From assembly GCF_000734965.1 (NCBI RefSeq), contig NZ_JMTB01000093.1, positions 1-36,860 on the forward strand: a stretch of DNA of 36,860 nt, given 5' to 3'. A model generated the notes under the pieces. It made no database searches and was not told the DNA's origin. It worked only from the letters and a program-made list of their open reading frames with translations. Positions within the stretch are counted from its first letter, which is position 1. The number at the start of each line of letters is the position of its first letter. Positions 24,499-35,051 of this stretch are shown here, one piece after another. The position numbers and the translations under genes are program-made. The DNA is from Trabulsiella guamensis ATCC 49490 (lineage in GTDB: Bacteria > Pseudomonadota > Gammaproteobacteria > Enterobacterales > Enterobacteriaceae).

Positions 24499-27042
24499 AT
24501 GAGCAAAGTCAGACTCGCTATCATCGGTAACGGCATGGTCGGTCACCGCTTTATTGAGGATCTCCTTGATAAAGCCCCCGCCGACCAGTTCGACATTACC
24601 GTGTTCTGTGAAGAACCCCGCATCGCCTACGACCGCGTCCACCTGTCATCTTACTTCTCTCACCACACAGCGGAAGAACTTTCGCTGGTCCGCGAAGGAT
24701 TTTATGAGAAGCATGGCATTAAGGTGCTGGTCGGTGAACGAGCGATCACCATCAACCGCCTGGAGAAAGTGATCCACTCCAGCGCGGGCCGCACGGTGTT
24801 CTACGACAAACTGATCATGGCGACCGGTTCTTATCCGTGGATCCCGCCGATCAAGGGTGCAGAAACGCAGGATACATTTGTTTATCGCACCATCGAAGAT
24901 CTTAATGCTATTGAATCCTGCGCCCGTCGCAGCAAGCGCGGCGCGGTGGTCGGCGGTGGTCTGCTCGGTCTGGAAGCCGCTGGCGCACTGAAAAATCTCG
25001 GCGTTGAAACTCACGTGATCGAGTTCGCGCCAATGCTGATGGCGGAACAGCTCGACCAGATGGGCGGCGAGCAACTGAAGCGCAAAATCGAAAGCATGGG
25101 TGTGCGCGTGCACACCAGCAAAAACACCAAAGAGATTGTTCAGGAAGGCACCGACGCGCGTAAAACCATGCGCTTTGCTGACGGCAGCGCGCTGGAAGTG
25201 GACTTCATCGTCTTCTCAACCGGCATTCGTCCGCGTGACAAACTCGCCACCCAGTGCGGTCTGGCGGTGGCGCAACGCGGCGGCATCATGATCAACGACA
25301 GTTGCCAGACGTCGGATCCGGACATCTACGCTATCGGCGAATGCGCGAGCTGGAACAACCGCGTGTATGGTCTGGTGGCCCCAGGCTACAAAATGGCGCA
25401 GGTGGCGGTTGACCATATCCTCGGGCGCGAAAACGTCTTTGAAGGTGCCGATCTCAGCGCCAAACTGAAGCTGCTTGGTGTGGATGTGGGCGGCATTGGC
25501 GATGCACATGGCCGCACGCCAGCGTGCCGCAGCTACGTCTATCTCGACGAAAGCAAAGAAGTCTATAAACGCCTGATCGTCAGCGCCGACAACAAAACGC
25601 TGCTCGGCGCTGTGCTGGTGGGTGATACCAGCGATTATGGCAACCTGCTGCAACTGGTGCTGAATGCCATCGAACTGCCGGAAAACCCGGACTCGCTGAT
25701 CCTGCCCGCGCATGCCGCAGGCGGTAAACCGGCGATCGGCGTGGATAAGCTGCCGGACAGCGCGCAAATTTGCTCCTGCTTTGACGTCACCAAAGGCGCG
25801 CTGATCGCCGCCATCAACAAAGGTTGCCACACTGTGGCGGCGTTGAAAGCCGAAACCAAAGCGGGTACCGGCTGCGGCGGTTGTATTCCGCTGGTGACGC
25901 AGGTGCTGAACGCTGAGCTGGCGAAACAGGGCATCGAAGTGAACCACAACCTGTGCGAGCACTTTGCTTATTCGCGTCAGGAGCTGTATCACCTGATCCG
26001 CGTGGAAGGCATCAGAACCTTCGACGAGCTACTGGAAAAACACGGTCAGGGTTACGGTTGCGAAGTATGTAAACCCACCGTCGGCTCACTACTGGCTTCC
26101 TGCTGGAATGATTACGTTCTGAAGCCGGAACTGACGCCGTTGCAGGATACCAACGATAATTTCCTGGCCAATATCCAGAAAGACGGCACTTATTCGGTTA
26201 TTCCGCGCTCGGCGGGCGGTGAAATCACCCCGGAAGGGCTGATGGCGGTCGGTCGCATCGCTGCCGAATTTAACCTGTACACCAAAATCACCGGTTCCCA
26301 GCGTATCGGCCTGTTTGGCGCACAGAAAGATGATCTGCCGGAAATCTGGCGTCAGCTGATTGATGCAGGCTTCGAAACCGGTCATGCCTATGCCAAAGCG
26401 CTGCGTATGGCAAAAACCTGCGTCGGCAGCACCTGGTGTCGTTATGGCGTGGGCGACAGCGTCGGCTTCGGCGTTGAGCTGGAAAACCGCTACAAAGGCA
26501 TCCGTACCCCGCACAAAATGAAGTTCGGCGTCTCCGGCTGTACCCGTGAATGTGCGGAAGCGCAGGGGAAAGACGTGGGGATCATCGCCACTGAGAAAGG
26601 CTGGAATCTGTACGTCTGCGGCAACGGCGGGATGAAACCACGCCATGCCGATCTGCTGGCCGCGGATCTCGACCACGATACACTGATCACCTACCTCGAT
26701 CGCTTCATGATGTTCTACATCCGTACCGCCGATAAGCTGACGCGTACCGCGCCGTGGCTGGACGCGATGGAAGGCGGCATCGACTACCTGAAAAGCGTCA
26801 TTATTGACGACAAACTCGGCCTGAACGCACAACTGGAAGCCGAGCTGGAACGCCTGCGCGCTGCATTCGCCTGCGAATGGACGGAAACCGTCAACAACCC
26901 GGCGGCACAGGTTCGCTTCAGACACTTTATCAACAGCGCTCAGCGCGACCCGAACGTGCAGGTCGTTCCTGAGCGAGCACAGCATCGCCCGGCAACGCCG
27001 TATGAGCGCATTCCGGTCACTCTGGTGGAGGAAAACGCATGA
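24499..27042 (+). CDS. nirB: NADH-dependent nitrite reductase, large subunit
   Basis: The 847-residue cytoplasmic enzyme reduces nitrite to ammonium with NADH. In order it has an FAD/NAD oxidoreductase part (1-400), a BFD-like [2Fe-2S] region (CSCFD with TGCGGC, about 425-465) and a C-terminal siroheme/[4Fe-4S] reductase part. The siroheme cluster cysteines are Cys641, Cys647, Cys681 and Cys685 (SGCTREC). Length equals the E. coli protein. Its stop overlaps the nirD start (ATGA). Siroheme comes from CysG, encoded downstream. Confidence 0.98.
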   Translation: MSKVRLAIIGNGMVGHRFIEDLLDKAPADQFDITVFCEEPRIAYDRVHLSSYFSHHTAEELSLVREGFYEKHGIKVLVGERAITINRLEKVIHSSAGRTVFYDKLIMATGSYPWIPPIKGAETQDTFVYRTIEDLNAIESCARRSKRGAVVGGGLLGLEAAGALKNLGVETHVIEFAPMLMAEQLDQMGGEQLKRKIESMGVRVHTSKNTKEIVQEGTDARKTMRFADGSALEVDFIVFSTGIRPRDKLATQCGLAVAQRGGIMINDSCQTSDPDIYAIGECASWNNRVYGLVAPGYKMAQVAVDHILGRENVFEGADLSAKLKLLGVDVGGIGDAHGRTPACRSYVYLDESKEVYKRLIVSADNKTLLGAVLVGDTSDYGNLLQLVLNAIELPENPDSLILPAHAAGGKPAIGVDKLPDSAQICSCFDVTKGALIAAINKGCHTVAALKAETKAGTGCGGCIPLVTQVLNAELAKQGIEVNHNLCEHFAYSRQELYHLIRVEGIRTFDELLEKHGQGYGCEVCKPTVGSLLASCWNDYVLKPELTPLQDTNDNFLANIQKDGTYSVIPRSAGGEITPEGLMAVGRIAAEFNLYTKITGSQRIGLFGAQKDDLPEIWRQLIDAGFETGHAYAKALRMAKTCVGSTWCRYGVGDSVGFGVELENRYKGIRTPHKMKFGVSGCTRECAEAQGKDVGIIATEKGWNLYVCGNGGMKPRHADLLAADLDHDTLITYLDRFMMFYIRTADKLTRTAPWLDAMEGGIDYLKSVIIDDKLGLNAQLEAELERLRAAFACEWTETVNNPAAQVRFRHFINSAQRDPNVQVVPERAQHRPATPYERIPVTLVEENA

Positions 27043-27365
27043 GCCAGTGGATAACCATCTGCCGTATCGACGATATCCTGCCGCAAACCGGTGTCTGCGC
27101 CCTGCTGGGCCATCAGCAGGTGGCGGTTTTCCGTCCACACCGTGACGAGCAGGTATTCGCCATCAGCAACATCGACCCCTTCTTTGAGGCCAGCGTGTTG
27201 TCCCGCGGTCTGATTGCCGAGCACGACGGTGAGCTATGGGTCGCCAGCCCGCTGAAAAAACAGCGTTTCCGCCTGCGCGACGGTAAGTGCATGGAAGACG
27301 AAAGCCACTCCGTTGCCCATTTTGACGCGCGTGTTAAAGACGGGCAGGTGCAGTTGAAGGCCTGA
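27039..27365 (+). CDS. nirD: NADH-dependent nitrite reductase, small subunit
   Basis: The 108-residue NirD has a Rieske-like fold but lacks the CxH and CxxH cluster ligands; the place of the first pair is taken by SNIDPFFEAS, as in E. coli. It partners NirB in the nitrite reductase. It overlaps nirB by 4 nt. The usual next gene, nirC, is absent; 146 nt later cysG begins. Confidence 0.96.
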   Translation: MSQWITICRIDDILPQTGVCALLGHQQVAVFRPHRDEQVFAISNIDPFFEASVLSRGLIAEHDGELWVASPLKKQRFRLRDGKCMEDESHSVAHFDARVKDGQVQLKA

Positions 27366-27449
27366 TCTTTTGGGAATAAGTAATACCAAAAATGTATGAA
27401 TGGAGGAGGATTGCAGCAGGAAAAATCGTGTATTCCGGACGATGACTGC

Positions 27450-27458
27450 TGTTATCCT
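27450..27458 (+). promoter_or_regulatory. Possible extended -10 promoter for cysG
   Basis: TGTTATCCT is an extended -10 element (TGn-TATCCT) 53 nt before the cysG start. The -35 region is poor. A local cysG promoter would let siroheme be made for sulfite reductase even when nirB is off, as is known in E. coli. Confidence 0.35.
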
Positions 27459-27511
27459 TACCGCCATTACGCATCCCCGCATTTCTCTTGTTCACCCCGT
27501 GAGGTTACCCC

Positions 27512-28885
27512 GTGGATCACCTGCCAATATTCTGCCAACTGCGCGATCGCGACTGTTTACTGGTCGGCGGCGGCGATGTTGCCGAGCGCAAGGCCAGATT
27601 ACTGCTGGATGCAGGCGCGCGACTGACCGTCAATGCCCGTGATGTTGTCCCTCAGTTCGCTGTCTGGGCCGAAACCGGCAGGGTGACGCTGGTAAAGGGC
27701 GATTTTAATGAATCCCTGCTCGATTCCTGCTGGCTGGTAATTGCCGCCACCGACGATGAACAGGTTAACGAGCGGGTCAGCCAGGCGGCGGAAGCGCGCC
27801 GGATTTTCTGTAACGTGGTCGACGCGCCAAAACAGGCGAGCTTTATCATGCCGTCGATCATTGACCGTTCACCGTTAATGGTCGCCGTCTCGTCTGGCGG
27901 CACCTCCCCGGTGCTGGCGCGTCTGTTGCGCGAAAAACTGGAAGCGATCCTGCCGCAGCATCTGGGCCAGGTGGCGCACTATGCCGGTCAGTTGCGCGCG
28001 CGGGTGAAAAAACAGTTCGCCACCATGAGTGAGCGCCGTCGCTTCTGGGAAAAACTGTTTGTGAACGACAGGCTGGCGCAGTCACTGGCGAATCAGGATC
28101 CGCAGGCCATTAGCGAAACGACCGAGCAGTTGCTGAGTGAAGATCTGGACCATCGTGGCGAAGTGGTGCTGGTGGGCGCCGGGCCGGGTGATGCCGGACT
28201 GCTGACGCTGAAAGGACTGCAGCAAATCCAGCAGGCGGATATCGTGGTTTACGACCGGCTGGTCTCTGATGACATCATGAATCTGGTGCGCCGCGACGCC
28301 GATCGCGTGTTTGTCGGCAAACGCGCCGGTTATCACTGCGTACCTCAGGAGGAGATCAACCAGATCCTGTTGCGCGAGGCGCAAAAAGGCAAACGTGTGG
28401 TGCGCCTGAAAGGAGGCGATCCTTTTATCTTCGGCCGCGGCGGCGAAGAGCTGGAAACGCTGTGCAACGCCGGGATCCCGTTTTCTGTTGTACCGGGGAT
28501 CACCGCCGCGTCCGGCTGTTCAGCCTATGCGGGGATCCCGCTGACGCACCGTGACTATGCGCAGAGCGTTCGTCTGGTCACCGGCCATCTGAAAACTGGC
28601 AGCGAACTCGACTGGCATAATCTGGCTGCTGAAAAACAGACGCTGGTGTTCTACATGGGGCTGAATCAGGCCGCGACTATCCAGCAAAAACTGCTGGAAC
28701 ACGGGATGGAAGCTGACATGCCGGTTGCGCTGGTTGAGAATGGTTCTACCATCAAACAACGCGTGGTGGATGGCACTCTGGCGGAGCTTGGCGAACTGGC
28801 GCAACAGGTCGTCAGCCCGTCGTTGATTATCGTCGGGCGCGTGGTCAGCCTGCGTGAAAAACTGAACTGGTTCTCCCATCACTAA
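27512..28885 (+). CDS. cysG: Siroheme synthase (multifunctional)
   Basis: The 457-residue protein makes siroheme from uroporphyrinogen III. The N-terminal dehydrogenase/ferrochelatase domain has the NAD loop GGGDVAERK (19-27) and Ser128 (VSSGGTSP). The C-terminal methyltransferase domain has GAGPGD (222-227) and [17 protein letters not shown]. The start is a GTG, as in E. coli, with a GAGG site upstream. Siroheme serves NirB and sulfite reductase. Confidence 0.98.
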   Translation: MDHLPIFCQLRDRDCLLVGGGDVAERKARLLLDAGARLTVNARDVVPQFAVWAETGRVTLVKGDFNESLLDSCWLVIAATDDEQVNERVSQAAEARRIFCNVVDAPKQASFIMPSIIDRSPLMVAVSSGGTSPVLARLLREKLEAILPQHLGQVAHYAGQLRARVKKQFATMSERRRFWEKLFVNDRLAQSLANQDPQAISETTEQLLSEDLDHRGEVVLVGAGPGDAGLLTLKGLQQIQQADIVVYDRLVSDDIMNLVRRDADRVFVGKRAGYHCVPQEEINQILLREAQKGKRVVRLKGGDPFIFGRGGEELETLCNAGIPFSVVPGITAASGCSAYAGIPLTHRDYAQSVRLVTGHLKTGSELDWHNLAAEKQTLVFYMGLNQAATIQQKLLEHGMEADMPVALVENGSTIKQRVVDGTLAELGELAQQVVSPSLIIVGRVVSLREKLNWFSHH

Positions 28886-28891
28886 TTCACC

Positions 28892-28917
28892 TGCCCGGCC
28901 ACTATCGTTGTCGGGCA
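28892..28917. terminator. Weak hairpin between cysG and yhfS
   Basis: TGCCCG (28892-28897) and CGGGCA (28912-28917) form a 6-bp stem with a 14-nt loop in the 43-nt gap between converging genes. There is no U-run. It is the only candidate terminator here. Confidence 0.4.
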
Positions 28918-28928
28918 AGCGCATCACA

Positions 28929-30014
28929 TTACAACCCCGCGCAGCTTTCGCGCAAAATCCGCAGAATCGTCTCGTCACCGCACAGATTCGGATTGATGCG
29001 AATAGTCGTAAGTTCCATGCCCGGATTCGCTTCGCGGAACGTCCCGGAGAGCCGGTAAAACAGCGGCGGGAGTTCATATTTAGACTCTGCCCCCACAGGC
29101 CAGGGCAGCGCCCCAAACTGGCTGGCTTTTTCCAGCACCTGTTCTGCTATCGGTTGATGAAACGTCACCAGCAGCACTTTGGACTGCGCATTGGCAATTG
29201 TCGCCTGTTTTACCTGCGGGATCGTCCCCCGGTTCAGCGTCAGCATCAGGCGTTCCGTCACCTCCGACTGCACCGCATGCATCACCGGCGCAAACACCAG
29301 CCCGCGTAGTACCTCCAGCGCCTGCGGCCCCTGGATCTGACTACCGCCGGAATACATCATGGCGCGAATGCGCGCTACGGCCTGCGCATCGCCAGTCACC
29401 GCACCAACCCCTTCCGGACCAAACAACTTGAAGCAGGAGAAGGTCGACAGCGTCGCGCCGCATTCGCAACCAATCTGCGCCACTTTTAACGTTGCGTAGT
29501 TATCGTCCGTCAGCGTGGGGACTCCGGCTTGCGCCAGCTGTGCCAGTACCTCCTCCAGAACATAACTGTCTTCGGGGCGCTGCCGGGTATGCTGTACTAA
29601 CGCCGCATCCGGTTGCTGACGGGCGAGCACCGTCGCCAGCGCCCGCGGGTTATTGAAATCAACCCGAATCAACGACAGCCCCATCTGCTCAATGAGCGTG
29701 GCGCTGGTCGGATAGACCGGCGCATCATGGATGAGCAGTCTGCCCCCCGGTTTGATCAGCGCCGCCAGTCCGGCGCGGATCGCGCCCGTTCCTGCGCCCT
29801 GCACCAGCACCGCCGCTTGCGCGTGGAAAAAATCCGCCAGCACTGCTTCCACACGCTGCGTCGCCTGCGGCTGGTTAAGCCCTGGCACCAGTCCCCGGTC
29901 GCCGCCGTTCAGGAACGTCGCCCCCGGGAAATGGCGGCAGATGGCGTCCACCAGCGCAAACTGTTTTTGTTGAGCCTCAACCAGCGACATGCTTTTGAGG
30001 GGAAACGTCTTCAT
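28929..30014 (-). CDS. yhfS: YhfS, PLP-dependent transferase-like protein
   Basis: The 361-residue protein is a fold-type I PLP enzyme. The likely Schiff-base lysine is Lys196 in FSCFKLFGPEG, and Asp170 or Asp171 (LTDDNY) binds the pyridine nitrogen. The ATG at 30014 is chosen over a GTG one codon upstream because TGAGGT is well spaced and the length equals E. coli YhfS. It is the last gene of yhfXWVUTS, 15 nt after yhfT. The reaction is unknown; an aminotransferase or C-S/C-C lyase is possible. Confidence 0.93.
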   Translation of the reverse strand: MKTFPLKSMSLVEAQQKQFALVDAICRHFPGATFLNGGDRGLVPGLNQPQATQRVEAVLADFFHAQAAVLVQGAGTGAIRAGLAALIKPGGRLLIHDAPVYPTSATLIEQMGLSLIRVDFNNPRALATVLARQQPDAALVQHTRQRPEDSYVLEEVLAQLAQAGVPTLTDDNYATLKVAQIGCECGATLSTFSCFKLFGPEGVGAVTGDAQAVARIRAMMYSGGSQIQGPQALEVLRGLVFAPVMHAVQSEVTERLMLTLNRGTIPQVKQATIANAQSKVLLVTFHQPIAEQVLEKASQFGALPWPVGAESKYELPPLFYRLSGTFREANPGMELTTIRINPNLCGDETILRILRESCAGL

Positions 30015-30029
30015 CACATGACCTCAGCG

Positions 30030-31334
30030 CTACGCGGGAATAAACAACCCGCACCAGTAAAGAATGTTGAGCACAATCCCGGCGATCATCACTGCGACCA
30101 CCGGCGCCGCCATACGCTGAATCGGGCGTCCTAACGACTCGTTGAGGAAATAGAGCGCGGCGGTGATGGAGAAACCGGTATAGCCCGCCATTTTGATGGC
30201 AGCGAAGATAGAGCCGACCAGCAGCGCCATTTCCATCAACATATTCATCGCATTACGAATATTGTCCGACGCGTTACGCACTGACGGGTAGCGACCCAGC
30301 CATTTCCCGATGGAGCGCAGCAGCAGCACTTCCGCAGAAATCACGATGGCGCCGAGAATGGCGGCAATCCACGGGTTCGGTGCCAGATATCCTACTGCAT
30401 AGACAAAGGTGAACCCGGCAACAGCATACACCCCGGTCGCCAGCGCAGTGGTGGCAATCAGCGGCACAAAGCCGAGGCCGCGCATAAATTCCGCAAGCGC
30501 CGCCTGATGCACCAGTGTCTGTGACTGTTCTGGTGTAATACCGGCGGAATAGGCTTTTTCGAGGGTGAAAATCGACACTTCGCTACCAGCAAAAATCTTC
30601 ATGCAGGCAACGGCCGCGATCAGCGCTCCAACAATCGCAATGTAAGGCAGATTTTTGATGATGCGGGAGGTGCGCTCTTCAAACACCGAGATCCCGCTCA
30701 TGTCCATGTCCTGTTCGTCACGATGACGCAGGTCGTGAGAAATGGCGATCCCCAACAGCATGACCATCCCGACGAAGATCTCAATCGATTCCGGGTTCAG
30801 ATGCGGGAAGAAACGCACCACCAGCACCCGCGTCACCAGGACTACCACGGCGGCAACCACGCTGTTTTTCCAGCCAAACTGGTAGAAGATAGCCACCAGC
30901 GGGAAGAGGGCGAAAGCGGAGACCACCGGCGAGCTGAGTTCGCCGAGCGACCCCAGTACATCTACCGGCAGCGAGGTGAGCAAATGGTTAACCGGCAGCA
31001 GAAAGGTGAGGATCAGAACGCCCCAGATAGCGCCCAGTCCAAATGCCAGAATGCTGTTTGCCGCCAGAACGCCGAGAATATCGGTAGGGAGGAAAAGCAG
31101 CCAGGCGTTCAGCAGCCCGGTTTTCAGCGTAAAAGAGATCCCCACCGAAGCAACGAAGCCGATGCTTAAGCCGAAGGCGATACTGCCCGCCTCACGGCGA
31201 TTCATATGACCTTCGATCAGTTGTGGCAGGATCGGGCGAATACCGTCATGAAAAACTGCGGCGGAACGATGCGCCAGTAACGCCGTCATCCCGGTAAGCA
31301 AAGCGACCACTATTATTTGTATGTAAAGGGCCAT
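30030..31334 (-). CDS. yhfT: YhfT, multi-spanning inner membrane protein
   Basis: The 434-residue protein is hydrophobic along most of its length, with about ten probable membrane segments starting at LYIQIIVVALLTGMTALLA and ending in GIVLNILYWCGLF. It matches E. coli YhfT. It is probably the uptake component of the yhfS-Z system. YhfU, encoded 12 nt upstream, may be its soluble partner; that pairing is inference from gene order. Confidence 0.92.
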   Translation of the reverse strand: MALYIQIIVVALLTGMTALLAHRSAAVFHDGIRPILPQLIEGHMNRREAGSIAFGLSIGFVASVGISFTLKTGLLNAWLLFLPTDILGVLAANSILAFGLGAIWGVLILTFLLPVNHLLTSLPVDVLGSLGELSSPVVSAFALFPLVAIFYQFGWKNSVVAAVVVLVTRVLVVRFFPHLNPESIEIFVGMVMLLGIAISHDLRHRDEQDMDMSGISVFEERTSRIIKNLPYIAIVGALIAAVACMKIFAGSEVSIFTLEKAYSAGITPEQSQTLVHQAALAEFMRGLGFVPLIATTALATGVYAVAGFTFVYAVGYLAPNPWIAAILGAIVISAEVLLLRSIGKWLGRYPSVRNASDNIRNAMNMLMEMALLVGSIFAAIKMAGYTGFSITAALYFLNESLGRPIQRMAAPVVAVMIAGIVLNILYWCGLFIPA

Positions 31335-31346
31335 AAACGTGCCTTT

Positions 31347-31700
31347 TTATTTTAAATAGTTGATAAGCATTGGAATCGCGTGCTCGATATGCTCAACAGA
31401 AAGGCCAAATGCCACTTTCCCTTCTGCCACCATCTTTGCGACGTGATCCTCTTTTGCCTTGATACCGGGTTTGGCGATGGTACAGCTCTTGTTAAACCCA
31501 ATAACGGCGATGGCTATCGACAACGCCGCGCCCGCCCCGGTATTACAGGCTCCGATGTAGTAATCCAGCTGCCCTGCCTTGACCTTCATCGCTGCTTCCA
31601 TGTCGTTGTAAATAAACACTTCAAAACAGCCAGGCGCAGACGTTTCGATGGTCTTTTTGATAAGTTCACGCTGTAAACCAGCCACACCGATCTTTTTCAT
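31347..31700 (-). CDS. yhfU: YhfU, DUF2620-type small protein
   Basis: The 117-residue soluble protein starts MKKIGVAGLQRELIKKT and has a small-residue loop, GACNTGAGAALS. The open frame extends 13 codons upstream into php, but this ATG gives the E. coli length and has AGGAC upstream. Function is unknown. Its constant neighbours are php and yhfT. Confidence 0.92.
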   Translation of the reverse strand: MKKIGVAGLQRELIKKTIETSAPGCFEVFIYNDMEAAMKVKAGQLDYYIGACNTGAGAALSIAIAVIGFNKSCTIAKPGIKAKEDHVAKMVAEGKVAFGLSVEHIEHAIPMLINYLK

Positions 31701-31710
31701 TTCTCTGTCC

Positions 31711-32586
31711 TCACTGGAAAAATTGCGAAGGGTTGTCACGTAACATCACATCCACATCCGCCTGGCTGAAACCGGACTGACGCAACAGCGGCACAAAGGT
31801 GGTGAGCAAATAGCTGTAGCCATTGCCGCCGTTGGCCTTCAAATGGGAGCGTCGGGTAATGTCCATGGAGAGCATCACGCGATGGAGTAATCCTCTGTCA
31901 CGCAAGGCATGAAGCATGTCGATGCGTTTCGCATCCGGGTAGTAGTTGTTTTTGCCGATAGTGTCGAACTGCACGTACGCACCGAGATCGATCATCCGCA
32001 GAATGTCGTCGAGATTGTCCTTCAAATCGCAATGCCCAATAACCACACGGGAGAGATCCACACCGAAGCCGGACAGCAACGCCAGTTGCTCCAGCCCCAT
32101 CGTGCTGAATGACGTATGCGTGGAAAGCGGGCGCCCCGTTTCGTGATGCGCTATCGCCGCGGCGTTGAAGACTTTTTTCTCCAGATCGGTAATGGTCCCT
32201 TTGCTGGAGCCGATTTCAGCAATGATGCCCGCTTTTAGTTCGCTACCCTCAATACCCTTTTCGATCTCATCGATCATCTCCTGCGCCAGCGCTTTGACGC
32301 TGCGGGTCGCCACATGTTCGGGGTAAAAATCATGCTGATAATAGCCAGTGCAGGCCACGACATTGATCCCGGTGTCGCGCATCAGATCCTGCATAAACTG
32401 CGGATTGCGGCCCATGTAACGGTTCGTCATTTCGATAATATTGCGCACGCCCAGGTTCATCAGCGTCCGCATCTCATCGCAAATGAGCGCGTACTGATCC
32501 AGCCGACAATCGATATCGCCCTTAAAACCCGATAAATCGATATGCAGGTGTTCGTGCGCGTAGGTATATCCGGTACTGTCAATCAT
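31711..32586 (-). CDS. php: Phosphotriesterase-homology protein
   Basis: The 291-residue TIM-barrel hydrolase keeps the binuclear metal site of the phosphotriesterase family: His11 and His13 (AHEHLH), Glu124, His157 (STHTSF), His185 (IGHCDL) and Asp242 (SMDIT). Glu124 is in place of the carbamylated lysine of classic phosphotriesterases. Related enzymes hydrolyse phosphorylated sugar lactones, which is a better guess than phosphotriesters. AGGAACCGAC precedes the ATG. The yhfW stop lies 5 codon-bases inside it (8-nt overlap). Also called yhfV. Confidence 0.94.
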   Translation of the reverse strand: MIDSTGYTYAHEHLHIDLSGFKGDIDCRLDQYALICDEMRTLMNLGVRNIIEMTNRYMGRNPQFMQDLMRDTGINVVACTGYYQHDFYPEHVATRSVKALAQEMIDEIEKGIEGSELKAGIIAEIGSSKGTITDLEKKVFNAAAIAHHETGRPLSTHTSFSTMGLEQLALLSGFGVDLSRVVIGHCDLKDNLDDILRMIDLGAYVQFDTIGKNNYYPDAKRIDMLHALRDRGLLHRVMLSMDITRRSHLKANGGNGYSYLLTTFVPLLRQSGFSQADVDVMLRDNPSQFFQ

Positions 32587-33808
32587 GTCGGTTCCTCGCA
32601 GTTTTCAGGAGCGGAAGGAAGGAGTGGCCATTTTCTGGCCGGTGGGCGCCAAAGAAATCACAGACGGTGGCACCAATATCTGAAAGCGTCGTGCGGACAC
32701 CCAGTTCGGTGGGCGGTAAATCTTGTTGCCAGACCAGCACCGGTACTTTCTCGCGGGTGTGGCGACTGTGCCCAATGGTCGGGTCGTTGCCGTGATCTGC
32801 CATTACCACGAGGCAATCGTCCCGGCGCATCGCCTCCATCAACCGGGCGAGATACCGGTCGACTAACTGGAGCCGGTCGGCGTAACGATCAACATCCTCC
32901 GCATGACCCGCCAGATCGGTTTCCTGGATGTTGGTGCAAATAAACACGCTTTGCTGGCGGTTCAGCGCATCAAGCGTAATCTCCATGATCCGCTGGCTGT
33001 CCACCAGGTTTTGCCAGCTTTCACCATGAGGATTGTTGACGATATCGGCCACTTTACCGACCAGCACAGTCGGAACGCCGACAGCGTGCAACCGGGCGGG
33101 CACCTGCACGCTGTCATCAACACCATAACCCATATGGACGACCTGGAATCCGTCATCGTAGGCACCAGACCGCGGCGCATTGATGCCAATATATGTGCCG
33201 TCGCGCGTTTCTGCGGCGTCCCACAATTGCTGCGTGCTGGCAAGGCGACCGCCGAAGGCGATCACACGCCCGACCTCCACCTGCTGGCGAACAATGCGTC
33301 CAATCGCTTTTACCTCGTCGAATGACTTCTCGCTGAGGTTGCCGGTGATGTTATAAACCTGCCCCAGATCGGCTTCGAGGTTATCGCCAATTGCCACCGC
33401 GTCATCGACCAGCAGCCAGTACGGTCCATTGCCGCAGCGCTGCGTTTTCCGGCCTTCGGCGCGAAGCGCAGCTTCGACCTTGTCGATAACCTGGCTGAAC
33501 GGCATCCGCAGCGGCGTACGCGGCAGAGTGCCGAGAATTTCCTGATGTCCCATAAAGGTGTCGCCACCTTCATGCATCAACTCTGCCACGCCCCAGCTGG
33601 CGCCAGGGGAGGGGCGCATCACGCCTGGCGTTGCGCCCAGCGCGTTCATCAGGCCGAGTTTTTCAAGCGTGGGGAGCCGCAGCGTCGGCAGATGCTCAAG
33701 GATATGACCGCATGTGTTCGCACCGAGATCCTGCGGCCTGACCCGAGGTACATCGTCCATTGCGCCAACCCCAAAACTGTCTATTACCAACACCACGAAA
33801 CGCGCCAT
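32579..33808 (-). CDS. yhfW: YhfW, phosphopentomutase-like metalloenzyme
   Basis: The 409-residue protein belongs to the alkaline-phosphatase/phosphopentomutase (DeoB) superfamily. It begins with the metal-binding [16 protein letters not shown], and has the [12 protein letters not shown] segment and C-terminal [18 protein letters not shown], which supplies metal ligands. This suggests handling of a pentose phosphate or similar compound. It overlaps php by 8 nt and yhfX by one base (TAATG), so translation is coupled. Confidence 0.93.
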   Translation of the reverse strand: MARFVVLVIDSFGVGAMDDVPRVRPQDLGANTCGHILEHLPTLRLPTLEKLGLMNALGATPGVMRPSPGASWGVAELMHEGGDTFMGHQEILGTLPRTPLRMPFSQVIDKVEAALRAEGRKTQRCGNGPYWLLVDDAVAIGDNLEADLGQVYNITGNLSEKSFDEVKAIGRIVRQQVEVGRVIAFGGRLASTQQLWDAAETRDGTYIGINAPRSGAYDDGFQVVHMGYGVDDSVQVPARLHAVGVPTVLVGKVADIVNNPHGESWQNLVDSQRIMEITLDALNRQQSVFICTNIQETDLAGHAEDVDRYADRLQLVDRYLARLMEAMRRDDCLVVMADHGNDPTIGHSRHTREKVPVLVWQQDLPPTELGVRTTLSDIGATVCDFFGAHRPENGHSFLPLLKTARNRHD

Positions 33809-34971
33809 TACGCCTCCAGACGATTTCCCAGACTGTCATAACGGGCAGCGATATGCGGTTCACCGCGCTGGATACCTTCCACCAGCACCACATCGCTACG
33901 GGTGACAAAAATTTGCGTACGGAAACAGCAGATCACAGCGCTGCTGACAGGGAACCGTTCGTTAAGCGCCAGGTAATAATCGATACTGCTGTCGTTAAAA
34001 GGTTTCAGCGTCGCTTCCAGCGGCGTATCGCTGTCGCGCGGGAAGACCAGCGCATTGCGGGCATGTCCCCGGCGATAGTAGCCACCGCCATAGCAATAAC
34101 TGTGGCCCTGAAAATCATGCGAGATTTCGCTCAGCCACAGCATGGCAATGCGTTCAGGCTGATCGGCGTGCTGGTTCGCTGGCATGGTACCGGTCAGCGC
34201 ATGCCCGGGTTCACCGTGTGTGACGCCAAACGACGCCAGCAGCGGCAATGTGGTACAACTCGTGGCCGACGGCGCGTTCAGTTGGGTAATCTCAACGCCC
34301 GCTTCTTTCAGCTGTTTTCGCGCCGTCACCAGCGACAGCAGATTTGGCGTTGGCACCGTTTCGCCCAGTGATTCATCCCACAACAGGCAGGGGAAATGCG
34401 TTAGTCCGGTCAGTTGCAGCCCCGGTAACTGGCGCAGCTCAGCGACCACGTCCCCCAGTTCCGCCAGAGAAAAGCCGCTCTCCTGTCCCGGATAGAGAAT
34501 GTCATTCTCGCCATACACTTTCAGCATCACCGCCTGCGTCCGGCCTGCGCTCACCGCGGCTTTCGACACTTCACGCGCCTTTTCCAGGGTAAAGATCGTG
34601 ATGATGTCGGTTCCCTGTGCAACGGCGTCCGCCACCTGATCTTGCGGAATTTGTACCAGATGCCCCTGATGCGCGACCTTCAATCCGGCGCGACGCATTA
34701 CCCGGGCTTCTTTAAAATCGACAGCGACCACGCCCTGATAGCCGAGCGACAACAGCTTCTCCGCCAGCCAGGGATTACGCCCGAACTGTTTGGTCATCAG
34801 ATACAACGAGATGCCGTGCTCGCGAGCAACGCTCAGCAGTCGTTTGCCGTTTTCCAGCACCTGATCGACATCGATCACCCAACTGTCTGGCGCAATACTG
34901 CCCTGCTGCCAGAGCCGGAGTGCCGCGGTAATCAACGCGGGATTCTGACGTTTCAATGCGTTTATAAACAT
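33808..34971 (-). CDS. yhfX: YhfX, alanine racemase-like PLP enzyme
   Basis: The 387-residue protein looks like a fold-type III (alanine racemase-type) PLP enzyme. The probable PLP lysine is Lys61 in [11 protein letters not shown], followed by barrel strands such as [13 protein letters not shown] and [11 protein letters not shown]. It matches E. coli YhfX in length. It is the first gene of yhfXWVUTS, preceded by a GAGGCTTAC ribosome binding site and a palindrome that may be a YhfZ operator. Substrate is unknown; an amino acid or amine racemase or epimerase is likely. Confidence 0.93.
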   Translation of the reverse strand: MFINALKRQNPALITAALRLWQQGSIAPDSWVIDVDQVLENGKRLLSVAREHGISLYLMTKQFGRNPWLAEKLLSLGYQGVVAVDFKEARVMRRAGLKVAHQGHLVQIPQDQVADAVAQGTDIITIFTLEKAREVSKAAVSAGRTQAVMLKVYGENDILYPGQESGFSLAELGDVVAELRQLPGLQLTGLTHFPCLLWDESLGETVPTPNLLSLVTARKQLKEAGVEITQLNAPSATSCTTLPLLASFGVTHGEPGHALTGTMPANQHADQPERIAMLWLSEISHDFQGHSYCYGGGYYRRGHARNALVFPRDSDTPLEATLKPFNDSSIDYYLALNERFPVSSAVICCFRTQIFVTRSDVVLVEGIQRGEPHIAARYDSLGNRLEA

Positions 34972-35001
34972 GTAAGCCTCAGTTTCTGTTCCCTGAATGC
35001 C

Positions 35002-35025
35002 AAATATTCATTTTTTTGAATATTT
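35002..35025. promoter_or_regulatory. Palindrome upstream of yhfX, candidate YhfZ operator
   Basis: AAATATTCA (35002-35010) and TGAATATTT (35017-35025) form a perfect 9-bp inverted repeat with a 6-nt spacer, 31 nt before the yhfX start. The heptamer ATATTCA/TGAATAT also makes up the palindrome ahead of yhfZ. The AT-only stem without a following U-run argues against a terminator. Confidence 0.6.
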
Positions 35026-35051
35026 AAGTTCTGATAAAACACGCTGCGTCA

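Noticed and set aside
26089-27138. Open frame of 349 codons on the minus strand
   Set aside because: It is antisense to the conserved nirB reading frame, and the nirB product matches its family throughout.
27396-27650. Open frames in the nirD-cysG gap as possible nirC remnant
   Set aside because: The products are short, not hydrophobic like a nitrite channel, and run into cysG in other frames.
35002-35025. Palindrome ahead of yhfX as a terminator of yhfZ-yhfY
   Set aside because: The stem is almost entirely A and T with no U-run after it, so it would not terminate well. Operator is more likely.
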